This document shows, piece after piece, positions 1 to 9,892 of a DNA stretch of 64,000 nt. Positions within the stretch are counted from its first letter, which is position 1, and every line of letters begins with the position of its first letter. The DNA comes from Sycobia sp. Sy_11 (lineage: Eukaryota; Arthropoda; Insecta; Hymenoptera; Epichrysomallidae), in assembly GCA_018907035.1 (NCBI GenBank), contig JACCIC010000188.1, positions 337,501 through 401,500 of the forward strand, written 5' to 3'. The translations under genes were made by a program, and so were the position numbers. The notes beneath the pieces are model-generated. The model saw nothing but the letters and a program-made list of their open reading frames with translations. It was not told the origin of the DNA and did no database searches.

Positions 1-21
1 GCTTACAATACTCGCTTACAA

Positions 22-1230
22 CTATGCTCTAAACCTATTTATATCGCGCTGTACAATAATACATTTCTCAAGTATGAGAACGCTGGCGTCCTGTTGTTCA
101 ATCTTTTTGATAGTGAACGGAGGAAGTGGGAGTTTACAGTTTTCTAAGCGCAGGCAGAAAACGTCGCTGCGCCGGAGGAGGTTGTGCACTATCCTGCGGT
201 CAAGCTCTCTGGTTTTCTTTTTACCAAGGGAGTTGACCACAGTCAGGTCAGTTATCCTGGAGGCTGATACGTCGAGAAGCAGCTCCTTGATGACCCTGTA
301 GTAACTGATGTTGAGCTCTTGGATGTTCCGGAGGTCTCGTAGTGAGAGCTGCGACGGCGGGCTGGTACCACGAATGTCCAAGGTCTCTACTATTCTCGCG
401 ATCGCGCTGTCCGCGTAGCAATTGTTCGTAATGACGAGTTCGCGTACGCTTTGGAATCGGGTGATGTGTGAGAGGGTGTAGTAGGTGACATTGTCATCAG
501 GGTTCGCAGAGAAGCTAAAGTCCGCGTAGGATAGCACATTCGATCCCGAGAAAATGGCCTGGAAGATGATGCTGATGTGCGTTTCCCTGTCTATGCTCGC
601 GCAATCACGAACGCGTAACCGCTTGAGGGTTGGGTTGGTCGCGACGAACAGGTAAACCGCGCGTATAATTAACCGCTTACAGTTTACAAGCTCCAGGGTG
701 GTGAGCGGTGCTGCCAATTGCGTACTCATGAATCCACCCTTGAAGTAATTATTCCCGCTGATCGATAGACGCGATAAGTCATTGAACTTCATGTATTGGT
801 CTGGACTGTCGCGAGTAGGTCCGAGGGAAAAGTTTGGCGTACTGTAAGAAGTCGACAGCGTTACCAGAACTGCGGGTGTCACGTTGACTCCCGTGAGGTC
901 TACACGATCTATGCGTATGGGCTTACGGAAAATCTTGGTGGTTTGCGCGCGAAGTACGGCCGCTACGATTGCCGTATTGAGGTGGTCGCGTGATTTTCCG
1001 AATAAGATTCGCAAAAATTTGAATAATTTGGCGTCGTTACCCATCCGGACTATGCCATCTTTGGAGGCATACCTCGCGCTAGCCGCATCGAACGCGATGT
1101 TGCATCCGTGAAATGACTTTGTCTGCCTTCTTTGTCTCTTGAGTTCTTCCTCGATCGGATCGCGTAGCTCGCGTCTAGGAATTGTAATTTCCTCACGGTG
1201 TGTGGAGGAGTCGCTCTCTGTGTAAAACAC
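22..1230 (-). CDS. LRR-like ORF downstream of integrase in element A
   Basis: A 402-residue open frame lies in the env position of element A. Its open frame extends upstream to about 1325 and there encodes a typical Gypsy integrase tail (RVLDRS, then VNIERVKPV), so the first residues of the listed ORF continue the integrase C-terminus; the GTG at 1230 is probably not a true start. From about residue 100 onward it shows repeated leucine-rich units, such as LTTLELVNCKRL, LKRLRVRDCASI, VRELVITNN, IQELNISYY and VFCLRLENCK, resembling F-box/AMN1-type LRRs. I see no signal peptide or transmembrane segment, so it does not look like an envelope protein. There is no stop inside the ORF although the neighbouring pol is broken. 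Function is unknown; a captured host LRR segment is one possibility. Confidence 0.55.
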   Translation of the reverse strand: MFYTESDSSTHREEITIPRRELRDPIEEELKRQRRQTKSFHGCNIAFDAASARYASKDGIVRMGNDAKLFKFLRILFGKSRDHLNTAIVAAVLRAQTTKIFRKPIRIDRVDLTGVNVTPAVLVTLSTSYSTPNFSLGPTRDSPDQYMKFNDLSRLSISGNNYFKGGFMSTQLAAPLTTLELVNCKRLIIRAVYLFVATNPTLKRLRVRDCASIDRETHISIIFQAIFSGSNVLSYADFSFSANPDDNVTYYTLSHITRFQSVRELVITNNCYADSAIARIVETLDIRGTSPPSQLSLRDLRNIQELNISYYRVIKELLLDVSASRITDLTVVNSLGKKKTRELDRRIVHNLLRRSDVFCLRLENCKLPLPPFTIKKIEQQDASVLILEKCIIVQRDINRFRA

Positions 1231-1310
1231 GGGCTTAACTCGCTCTATATTTACTGTCCTATGGGTACCGTTTACATCTATGATTAGTGTTTTGCCGTCG
1301 TGGCTCCTAT

Positions 1311-2187
1311 CTAATACGCGATGAGGCCCGTATAAGGACGGTGCAGAGGGGTGCGTTTGTCGTCACATTGTAAAAAGACGTGGGTGCACTCATGCATGTT
1401 TTTAAAAACAAAACCTTTCGGCTTGTTCTTGTGTTCAACCGGGATCGGCCTCACCTCGCGCATGTGTTCCTTAAGTTGTCTGAGGAACACACCGTCGTTG
1501 GTTTCGATGTCCACGGGAGTGTAAAAAGCTCCCGGGATGTGCAAGTGAGTACCGTACACGTATTCCGCGGGGCTAGCCCCTGCGCTGCCTTTAACTCGAG
1601 ATCTTAGCCCGAGGAGATAGGAGGCGTGGCCACTCGGGATTGTCTCCATGGCACATGAGTGCTGCCTTGAGGTCCCGGTGCCAACGCTCTACCATACCAT
1701 TAGCTGCAGGGTGGTAGGCTATTGTGCGTATGCGCTCGCAATCTACGAACTCGAGTAGCTCTTTAAAGAGCTGAGACTCGAACTGTGTCCCTTGATCATT
1801 GGTAACTCTTGCTGGTGCGTAAAACTTGGCTGCGATCGTGCGTGCGCATACATCTCGCATCGGCACGGCTTCCGGCCAACGAGAGTACCTGTCGATTATA
1901 GTCAGGACATATGTGTAATCGTCACATTCTGGCAGAGGTCCCACAATGTCTATGTGAATGTGTTGAAATCTGCCGTCCGGAGCAACAAAATGGCTCGGGA
2001 CGGGTTTGTTGTGACGGGAGATATTTGACTTTTGGCAGCTGATGCATTTTTTGCACCAGTCGGAGATGTCTTTGGTCATATCAGGCCAGACATATTCTTG
2101 TCTGATGAGCCTGTCGGTGATCTTCGCGCTCGGGTAAGAGCTGTTATGGAAAAGTGCTATGAGCTCGTCCCGCAGACTCTCCGGCAC
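1311..2187 (-). pseudogene. Integrase of Ty3/Gypsy element A (frameshifted)
   Basis: The integrase would insert the retrotransposon cDNA into chromosomes. The zinc-binding part is seen at WCKKCISCQKS. The catalytic core shows all three acidic residues: D in HIDIVGPLP, D in VTNDQGTQF and E in NGMVERWHRDLK. The reading frame shifts near 1600-1650 into a second frame (residues around GASPAEYVYGTHLHIPG), which is the post-core region. A further one-base loss near 1322 separates it from the C-terminal tail, which continues in the LRR-like ORF. At least two frameshifts therefore inactivate it, although the key residues survive. Confidence 0.88.
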
Positions 2188-2208
2188 GAAGGGTCTGATG
2201 GTGTTGCC

Positions 2209-3445
2209 CTAGATGTCGCAATAGAATGGCACCGGATCACCGTCATTGAAAAGCAACTGCTTTAATTTGAGCTGGGGATTGCGGTCGCACAGAATCCTTA
2301 GCAGCTTAGTGTCGATGTCTTGCTCGTAAGCGAGCGTTTTAGCGTCGAATAGCGCAGGAAGGCGGAAGACATCGATATTTGCTCTAACGCTTGCGCATTG
2401 TTCATCCGCCGCGGTCTCCCCGTAGTCCCAGTCGAAAGCGCTGGGGGTACGGAAGGTGTCCACTCTAGAGAGAGCGTCCGCGACCGGGTTCTCTACCCCT
2501 AGAATGTGTGTTATGGTGAGGTCAAACTGGGCTAAGTACGTCAGTTGCCTGCACTTAATCGCTGGAGCCTTTTCTTGGCTCTGTACCAATGCCTGTACTA
2601 ACGGTTGGTGATCCGTTACGACATCGAAGTGCCGGCCTTCTACGTAATAGTAGAATCGGCGTACGGCGTAATAAATGGCAGTAAGTTCTCGATCGTATGC
2701 CGAGTACTTACGTTGCGCGTCGTTGAACTTTTTGCTGAAGAAGGCGACGGGCTTCCAGTCCTCGTCGCCTGTCTTCTACTCTAACGCGGCGCCCATAGCG
2801 ATGTCAGACGCATCCGTAACTAAGCGGATGTTCGTCTTCTCGCTGGGAAATGTCAGCTCTGCTGCGTTCCAGATGGCTTCTTTGCATTTCTTCAATGCCT
2901 CGGAGCTCTGTTTATCCCACTTGATGGGGCGTGAATCTTTTTTCTTCGCGCCGATCACGTGCTTGCAGAGGGGCTCCTGTATCTCGGCCGCGTGCTTAAT
3001 TGAGCCGCGGTAAAAATTGACCATCCCCAAGAACCGACGAAGTTCTGTGGGGTCCTTTGGTTTGGAAAAGTCTTTTATTGCCACTACCTTGTCTGGTGTG
3101 GGTTTGAACCCGGCGGAATTTCTGGCGTGGCCTAAGAATTCGAGCTCGGATTTGCCTATCTCGCATTTCTCAACCTTGAGTCGCAAATTGAATTTCGCTA
3201 GACGCGTGAGAACGGTGTCAAGGTCGCGTTTGTGGTTCTCGGTGTTGTCCGACGCGATAAGTATGTCGTCGATGTACACGAAAGCGCACTTTAAGTCGCC
3301 AAGGGCGCTGTCTATATATTGCTGGAACGTCTGGCAGCATTTCGGAAGCCGAAGGCCATGACGTTCCATTCGAAGAGGCCGAACGGCGTTATAACTGCCG
3401 TTGATAGTCGCCGCATATCCTCCAACTATTGTCCTTTTCTTTAAC
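2209..3445 (-). pseudogene. Reverse transcriptase and RNase H of element A (deleted, frameshifted)
   Basis: The palm motif VYIDDILIAS holds the YIDD catalytic box, followed by LGMVNFYR and the RNase H start LVTDASDIAMGAALE. RNase H continues through YDRELTAIYYAVRRF and VVTDHQPL to VENPVADALSRV, with frame changes near 2780 and 2590. At about 3375-3420 the fingers/palm segment between a GDY motif and PFGLFEWNV is collapsed: the two motifs abut, whereas about 50-70 residues normally separate them, including the first catalytic aspartate region. The enzyme is therefore non-functional in this copy. Confidence 0.88.
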
Positions 3446-4101
3446 TATATGGATGGGGCTGGCCCATGCGCTTTTTGATGGTCTATTAGCCCTTTATGCA
3501 ACAACTCGTTGAACTGAAGCTTAGCTGCCGCTAATTTCTCCGGACTAAGGCGCCGAGCAGGTTGGCTCAAAGGTCGACTTTCAGTCTTGATATGGTAATA
3601 TACGCCATGGTTCACTATTTGTTTTTCCTGGTCTGCACCCATGACGCCAGGGTGTTTCTGTAACACTGACGCATACGTGCTGTTATGGTCGACCGAATGC
3701 ACGGACGATATTGGGACCGCTCGGGTGTAACAATTTCTTTCCTCACCCGTATCTGTGCGCGTTAGTTTCCGGAGGCGCAGATCGGGGAGGAGGTGATAGT
3801 GTGTGATAAAATCATATCCGATGATCGGATATCTGACGTCTGCGATAATGAAGTTCCACGGGAGCTTCTCCTTGAAACCCATGTCGATAGAGATGTGTTG
3901 CAAGCCATACGTGGCAATGGGGGTGCCATTCGCCGCATACAGCGTGTGGATGCCGGATTCGTCTGGGTCGCGCGAGGCTTTTGCGCTCTTCGCAGGGACC
4001 ACTGAGACGTCGGCGCCGGTATCGATTAGATATACCGTCTTCGACTGTGCGTCGGTAAGGTGGAGACCATTTGAATAGATAAGCGCGTCGGTAGTCTCCA
4101 T
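3445..4101 (-). pseudogene. Aspartic protease and start of RT, element A
   Basis: The retropepsin active site is visible as LIDTGADVSVVPA near residue 25-35, and the family's IIGYDFITHYHLL motif follows near residue 93. The frame continues into the RT connecting region (QPARRLSPEKLAAAKLQFNELL, shortened here to its landmarks) and stops near PAPSI where the RT deletion begins. The protease would cleave Gag-Pol. The protease itself looks intact, but it lies in a broken polyprotein. Confidence 0.88.
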
Positions 4102-4115
4102 GACTTCACGCTTAT

Positions 4116-5473
4116 CTAGTTTTTCGACGGCTGTTTCTGTTTATTTTTGTTAAATTCTGCAAATCGGATGCTTTCTTTGATGCATGACTTCGCCGCATTT
4201 TCTACACTAAAGTGGGAGTTACACATCCTGTGCGTAAGTCGAGGCGCGCGATGAGCGTCGTCTCGAGCGGAGGTGACCGGAGTTGTGTGTTTGCCTACTA
4301 CGCATATGTTCGCGGTGTCGGTGCGTACTTCGGCGCGCTGGGGGGTATGCCGCGGCCTATTCCTACTACCGGTGCGTGTTGGGTGATTATTGAAGTTTGT
4401 CTGGGAACAGCGAAGTTCCAGGCGAAGTTGTTCAATGGCCTTCGTGATTGAGGCAAGATCGCGCGCTGTGCTTTCCTCTGGAGGGTCTTTGTCTTCCATC
4501 ATGACTTCAAATACTTCGTCCGCGTGTGACAGGGCTGTCTCATCGTCGTCTTTTAATACAGCCACGCGGATGTATTTTGGCAAACTCGAGCGCCATACCG
4601 TGGTGACCACGTCAGGAGGGATTCTGGTTCCCGCCTGCTGGATCATTTCTTGGAGAAAAACGCTTGGTTGTCTGTTGCCTATATCTACGTTCTTGAATAT
4701 TTTATTCAGGCGTTGTTTTTCCGACATGACATGTTGGCTCAGGAGCGCTTCCTTGAGCGTGTTGTATGTTGCCCCCTCGGGCAGTTGCTGAAAGGGCCCG
4801 GGGGTCGTGCGAATTACGTCGCTAGGGAGATGGCTTGTGAGTAGCTCGAACTTCTCTGTGTCAAGGAAATTCCTTTAGCTGACATCATAGCTTCAAAGAC
4901 CTGGAACCATCCAGTGGCTTCTGCTTTCACGAAGTTAGTGAAGCGTACTGTTTTGCCGGTGGATAGCGCCGAGTTTTCACTGGAGGAAGCAGGAGATGCG
5001 TTGCTCCTGTTGTCCGTTCTGAAAACCGAACTTTCTGGTCTGTCTCTTGAGTCGGTGAACGCGGAGCTGATGCTGTCCAGTTGGCGGCGTAGATTAGCGT
5101 TCTCTAGCCGCAGCTGGATCAGCTGTTGTTCGGTACTCGTGGTGAGTACTGGGTGAGCTCTGGGGGCCTCGCTGAGAGCCCAAACAGTGTTCTCGGACGC
5201 GTTCGCGGTGAAAAACGGGAACGCGGAGATACTAGTTGATTGCTCGTTCTCGATTCCCTCGTGTGCGACCAGCAATGAGTCTAATCTGGTCCGACCATTG
5301 TTAATACCGCTGTTCACGTGGCTGCCTTCGACCGGGGGGGGGGTTCTCTGCAGGGAGTTCCCGGCGGGAATGTTAGGCGTACCGATCGGTTCCATATTCG
5401 CGACGGGGATTGTGAACGCCCTACTGCAACTCAATCTACCTACTGTCGCTGTCAGGTCAGTTTTGTCGCACAT
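4116..5473 (-). pseudogene. Gag (capsid and nucleocapsid part) of element A
   Basis: Two overlapping frames make up the Gag capsid. The first (5473-4814) has a Ser/Thr-rich N-terminus, a short coiled-coil-like stretch (QLIQLRLENANLRRQLDS) and the conserved WFQVFEAMM motif of arthropod Gypsy Gags. The second (4727-4116) has MSEKQRLNKIF, SVFLQEM and LPKYIRVAVL, as in the C-terminal capsid domain. The end (MCNSHFS...AAKSC...RFAEFN) resembles the C/H-rich tail in which a Cys-His unit replaces a classical knuckle. The two frames join near 4730-4830 with a frameshift. The N-terminal extension is probably at 6903-7524, cut off by the nested element. Confidence 0.75.
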
Positions 5474-5563
5474 AAGCCTACTGGGACACCACAGGTTCCC
5501 TTACAATGTAGGTGATACGCTGCTATTTTAATGTCAAGTACAGTCAAACTAGCTGCCTACCTA

Positions 5564-6892
5564 AGGTGTGCATTTTCTACCTGAATTAATGCTCTATTGA
5601 TTTGAGCTACGGTCGTTCGCGAGTAAATGTTACAGCGGCTGTTACTGTGCTATGCGTTATATGTAGTATTCTACCCCGACCTATAGGCCCTATGAATACT
5701 AGGTTGTGTGTAGAGGTTATGTTACCTGTCAATAGTATGAAAAATGCAAATACCGGTTACGAGTCGACGTTACACGAATTTTAATTTAAAGACGTGAACG
5801 TGTTTCGCGGTCGCTCCTCACTAGGTTACAAGTGCTTCTAGTGTTGGCGTGGAAGCCAAAAGACAGCTTGTGCAACCGGTGTTTTGCTTAATGGCCGTTC
5901 ATGTACAGCTACCACCATTGTGTGGTCAGCAGAGTGGGATAAATAATCAATTTATATAAATTAAGATTATTTGCGGTCACGAATCTGTGTAAATTGAGTT
6001 TTTAATAATGTAAAAAAAATGAATACACGAGATTTTACTACTATAAGTTAGACTAACGAAGCCTCTATAAGTTGCTCAAGCTACTTGATAATAGATAAGT
6101 GTTGATATCAGCTGGAATAAGTCGTCAGCTGTATTGATTATATATATATCACTGGCTTGTAAAAGTCCAGTGATATCTTCTCCACACACAAGCTACAGGC
6201 TCGACTGAGGCGAGTCAGTCGAGTCGAGCTATGAATATATGCCTGGACAGTGAGGGCTTATATGTGTAAAGTTACACTGTTACGCAATAATTCTATAATT
6301 ATATTTATTTATAATTTGGCACTAGAGTATTGCCAGGTTGGATCATTTCATTGACCGCGAGGTGTTCCAAATGATCCAAGCTGAGGTACGATTAATCTTG
6401 TACCATGTGTCTAATGGATTTTATTGTTTGACGTCCTATTGATAAGAATCTAATCAGGTGGTGAGGCTGATTATTTCTTTTGTATACAGAGTTTTTGTTC
6501 GTAACAGATGGCGTATCTCGTTACGAACTCTCGATGCTGTGCCGGGCTCTAACTCTACCTAACAGCGCATAGCACCTGGCTATATTGCATGGGAGCGAGC
6601 TCAAACTATAAATTTGTTATAAAACAAAATAGTTCATCTCGTCGTCCATTGTGCAGAGGCACCTATTAAGCTTGCATCTATTACGCGAGGAATTAAAAAT
6701 AGCAATAATCAAGAAAAATAAGAAAAATTTTAAACTCGAGCAAGAATTTTAATTAAACGTGCCTGTAATGTAAAATTGATAATTTTTCGATTGCAGATCT
6801 TTACGGTATTTATGTCCTAGACTCTAAATTAGCCAGGTGCAATACATAAATTGTAATGAACTGAAGACTGTAATAGTTTGAAATGCACACCT
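5564..6892. mobile_element. Non-autonomous TIR element with TA target duplication, nested in element A
   Basis: The ends are perfect 12-bp inverted repeats: AGGTGTGCATTT at 5564 and its complement ending at 6892. Both are flanked by TA (5562-5563 and 6893-6894), as expected for a Tc1/mariner-type target duplication. The 1,329 bp interior has no convincing ORF and is richer in A+T than the flanking gag sequence. Two strong hairpins lie inside: 6146-6155 with 6167-6176, and 6338-6348 with 6369-6379. The insert separates the two gag portions of element A. Boundaries were found by eye; a chance 12-bp match is possible but the TA flanks and the gag interruption support it. Confidence 0.5.
6338..6379. 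repeat. Perfect 11-bp hairpin
   Basis: TTGGATCATTT at 6338-6348 pairs perfectly with AAATGATCCAA at 6369-6379, leaving a 20-nt loop. It lies inside the nested TIR element. Function unknown. Confidence 0.7.
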
Positions 6893-6902
6893 TAACAACT
6901 TA

Positions 6903-7524
6903 AATTAAAGGTTAGATGACTTCATCTCGATGTTCATTGTCGGTGGCGCTGCTGCCACCTGCTGTCGCTGCTGGAATCGCTGCGATGTTGTCGGATCTGT
7001 TGCTACTAAGTTGAAGAGCGGTATTGTCGTCGCACTTCTGCGAATGAATCAGCCGTTGCGCTGCTTCTGCGAATCCGCGGGGGGGGGGGCTGCTCGAAAG
7101 CCGAACGGCTTCGAGGAAACGCGGCCCGCGCTCCTCGCCTGATCATCGATGTGCGTGTGAAGGTACACGCTGCGGCTTCCGCAGTTGCGGTGTAAAGTGC
7201 CGCGTATGTATGCGTCGTAAAATTTACGGCCGGTCGCTTTGTCTGTACAGGAGACAAGGTGCCGCGCGGTGTAAGTGGCCGCTTTTGCTGTAGTGCTTGT
7301 GCGGGGGAGATTTGCGGCCGCGTGGTGTGCGCGTGATGTATGTAGCTGGCGCGACTACGAGTTTGTCCCTCTGCGTAACTTATGCTTCCCGCTCTGCTGC
7401 TATATATGGGCGGCCTCCTCGGACCTTCCCGTGAGCGCTCGGGGGTACTCGGTCGCGGCTTTTTGTCCGTGGCACGTGGTCGTGAAGCTCCTGCGGGAGA
7501 GAGTTTTTCCTCCTCACTATCCAC
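6903..7524 (-). pseudogene. Probable N-terminal Gag segment of element A
   Basis: An open frame starts with MDSEEEKLSPAGASRPRATD at 7524, 112 bases downstream of the primer binding site, which is where a retrotransposon gag should begin. It is basic and rich in Pro, Arg, Ser and Thr, without recognisable domains. The frame ends at 7006, but a shifted frame stays open to about 6903 (ALQLSSNRSDNIAAIPAATA), suggesting one indel. A G10 run around 7080-7090 is a likely slippage site. The gene then runs into the nested TIR element. Assigning it to Gag rests on position only. Confidence 0.45.
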
Positions 7525-7619
7525 TTACACTACACTTAATAACATGCGCGGAATAGAAGGCGCAGACACTTCTCGAAGCGGCGTGAATGCTACGCGGTCG
7601 CGGTAGAAGTTCTGTGTCG

Positions 7620-7636
7620 CGCACTCCGGGTCACCA
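7620..7636 (-). promoter_or_regulatory. Primer binding site of element A
   Basis: On the minus strand the sequence TGGTGACCCGGAGTGC lies two bases after the 3' end of the LTR (CCCGACA). A PBS beginning TGG, complementary to a tRNA 3' CCA end, at this distance is the standard arrangement. The tRNA species was not determined. Confidence 0.7.
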
Positions 7637-7638
7637 GT

Positions 7639-7924
7639 TGTCGGGTTACTGGAATCTATTTATTCCTGCGTTTGACTCCTGCCGGGCTCCTCTGGCAATG
7701 ACCGTGCCGACAACTCACGGTCGGGCTTTCGAAAACTATCGCGATCGGGGCGGGTCGAAATAAAACTTCCGTTTTAGATGTATACTATAATATTTATTAC
7801 TAATGTAGCTACAATGCATGTGTGTGCTCGGCGGTAGACTTACAACAGTTGCCGTGCTGTAGTTGGCGGCGTAGTCGGCGAATGCGCTCTATGGGCGACT
7901 CACGGAACTAGACGCATCCCCACA
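7639..7924 (-). repeat. 5' LTR of element A
   Basis: This 286 bp segment on the minus strand begins TGTGGGGATGCG and ends CAGTAACCCGACA, giving the TG...CA termini of an LTR, and a PBS follows directly. It contains a TATA-like AT stretch (TATAGTATAC, around 7780-7790) and an AATAAATATT that could serve as polyadenylation signal. The partner 3' LTR is outside the window, so the ends could not be confirmed by comparison. Confidence 0.65.
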
Positions 7925-8250
7925 TTATGTTATCAGATAAAATCATGTTTATATAAAATTGTAGTCTTATTATTCAGTTTTTCACAGAAAATAAAGCAAA
8001 TTATAAGATTTTGACTGACACCTACATGAATCTGCTTACACAGAAACACATAAAAACGAATTAAATACAAATTTTTTTTAATTTTTTAAAAAATTCATTT
8101 TTCAAAATTTCAACCTTATATTCTAGTACCAGAGATAATAAGGGTTATCTCTGCCCCCACACAGAGGTACCACGTGCCAGGCGGTACTGCCAACTCGGAT
8201 ATGCGTGTTAAAGGCTTTACCTCTCCACGCGCTGATGGGCTGAAACTCGC
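7925..8250. other. Noncoding sequence with a short palindrome
   Basis: No gene seen. The segment near 7930-7975 (AAATCATGTTTATATAAAA followed by TTGTAGTCTTATT) resembles 23260-23310, so part is a dispersed repeat. AGAGATAA at 8131-8138 pairs with TTATCTCT at 8145-8152. The portion 8150-8250 is less AT-rich but shows no recognisable coding similarity. Confidence 0.5.
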
Positions 8251-8727
8251 GCGATATTATAAAGTTATATGATCTGTATGATCGTATAAAACAACAAGCA
8301 AGACTGTTAAAAAAATTATTATAGTCTGTTATTAAATTGATGCTAATATATAACTGTGGCCGCATGCACATAAATATTATACTACATGTCCACTACTAAA
8401 AACTCATTAATTAAGATTATTAATTATTCAGAGTAGTATTAATTATGAATATAATGATTATGTTATGGTTAAGTATTATAATAATTATTAAATATCATCA
8501 TTATTAATATTATTATTACTTAGTATCAACATACAATATTAAAATTATTATTAATAGTTATGAATATTTTCAATACTATTTTTAATAATGATATAATAGT
8601 ACAAATATTATTACTAAAAATAATTATTATTATTAATTAATATAATTTATAACGTCAATAATTTTTTTAACAGTCTTGCTTGTTGTTTTATACGATCATA
8701 TAGATTATATAACTTTAAAATATCGGA
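8251..8727. repeat. Inverted-repeat (MITE-like) element
   Basis: Two arms of about 60-70 bp are inverted relative to each other: 8251-8320 and 8657-8727. They share ACAACAAGCAAGACTGTTAA with its complement, and the outer ATATGATC...GATCGTAT portions. The ~335 bp spacer is almost pure A/T with simple trinucleotide-like runs and no ORF. This fits a small foldback or MITE. Exact ends and target duplication were not resolved. Confidence 0.65.
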
Positions 8728-9044
8728 CAACACTAAAAAAAATCCAAATGTTAAAAATTATAATGTCCGGTAAATTTCAAACGATTTTTTCTAAATAGTT
8801 TGTACGTGGGCCAACTATTGTTTGAATTAAAGTGGTCCTAATAAATAATCTTTAATTATGTATTAGTTTTATAAATATGGTAAAACCCTAAAACTATGTA
8901 ATTAAATTTTGGTTCATAAGCTACAATGTAAAATAATAATTTACAATTACAAGTTTTCTTCGAATTACAATTACTGTTAAACAAATAAACTTTGAAAAAC
9001 TTTGAAATAACTTGAAACATTGTCAATGATGTGACTGTCTTCAC
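8728..9044. other. AT-rich noncoding sequence
   Basis: No ORF with recognisable similarity, RNA gene or repeat boundary is seen here. Confidence 0.5.
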
Positions 9045-9815
9045 TTAGTCTTGAGATAGTCCCCCCGTACTATTTATCTCAATCTTTATAATTTTTAGAA
9101 AACTAATTACGAATATCGTAACAGCTTTAGAGGGAAAGTGAATATTTATTCTTAAATCCACGAAAATTTTATAAAGGTCATAGTTTTTTGAACTTCTTTT
9201 AGAAAACAAAAAAAGTTGCAACATATTTAAAACCAAAATCCTAGAGCTCCTTAAAATATATATATTGTTTGGTCTATATTGTTTCTAGTGCAAACATTAT
9301 TTCTGGACAAAAGTTCAACAATTCTGTCTCGGGGTCCCCTAAACGATTTCATTCATATACTCAGCACAGGTACCTTCGTATACATTTTTCTTGAGAAATG
9401 CTATTAGTAAAGACGAATTCAATAGAATAAAAAAAAAAGAATTTTAATCAAATGTACAACGTTTTTTAAATTTTTTTTTGTAAATTTTATTATTTCCTTA
9501 GATATGTTCAAATCAGTATTTATTTATAATTTTTGACATGAAAATTAAATTTCTATCAAATTCCACTACGTTAATTTTAATCAGTAATAAAAAAAACGAC
9601 GAATTCGTTATGGTCGTTTTTTGGTAGCTCATCCACGATCACCGTTATGGTACTCACACAGCAATTTTGATCGTAGCAAGTTTGCTATGAGCACGCATTT
9701 AGATTTCCGCATGATTGCATCAGCCTTAGAGCAAAGATGCATTATCAAGAAATCTCCGCAACATTTACATCGCAGCGATCTTATAGCAAGCATGAATTGT
9801 TAAAAAAAAAATATA
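9045..9815 (-). repeat. Dispersed noncoding repeat, copy 1
   Basis: The reverse complement of this segment aligns by eye with 30890-32095 and, more distantly, with 25160-26050. Shared landmarks include TTTCTCAAGAAAAATGTAT, GCAACTTTTT before a TTCTAA motif, and AAAGCTGTTACGATATTCG. No ORF is conserved among the copies, so this is a non-autonomous family. Unlike copy 3, this copy has no SINE at the equivalent position (about 9490-9510). Confidence 0.7.
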
Positions 9816-9892
9816 AAAAATTAATCGTAAAACTTTTTATTTTCATTCACGCTAAATAAACTCACACCAAATTTAACTCATTTCATTTCTAC

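Larger units (their letters stand above)
1..7924 (-). mobile_element. Ty3/Gypsy LTR retrotransposon A (degraded, 3' end outside window)
   Basis: Reading on the minus strand from 7924 down, the order is LTR, primer binding site, gag, protease, RT, RNase H, integrase, then an extra ORF. This pol order (RT before integrase) is that of Ty3/Gypsy. Coding parts are broken by several frameshifts and one RT deletion, so the copy is defective. The 3' LTR lies beyond base 1. A separate TIR-bounded element (5564-6892) appears to be nested in gag. Assigning the LTR at 7639-7924 to the same element as the pol genes is an inference: strand, order and spacing agree once the nested insert is discounted. Confidence 0.8.

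Noticed and set aside
5494..6272. A second LTR directly before the gag ORF at 5473 (TGTAGG...GTTACA, PBS-like TGGTGTCCCAG)
   Set aside because: No partner LTR, poor spacing between LTR end and PBS, and the convincing LTR/PBS at 7620-7924 together with the TIR element at 5564-6892 explains the region better.
7006..7142. Plus-strand 70-codon ORF opposite the Gag N-terminus
   Set aside because: It is the antisense shadow of the minus-strand frame and depends on the G run.
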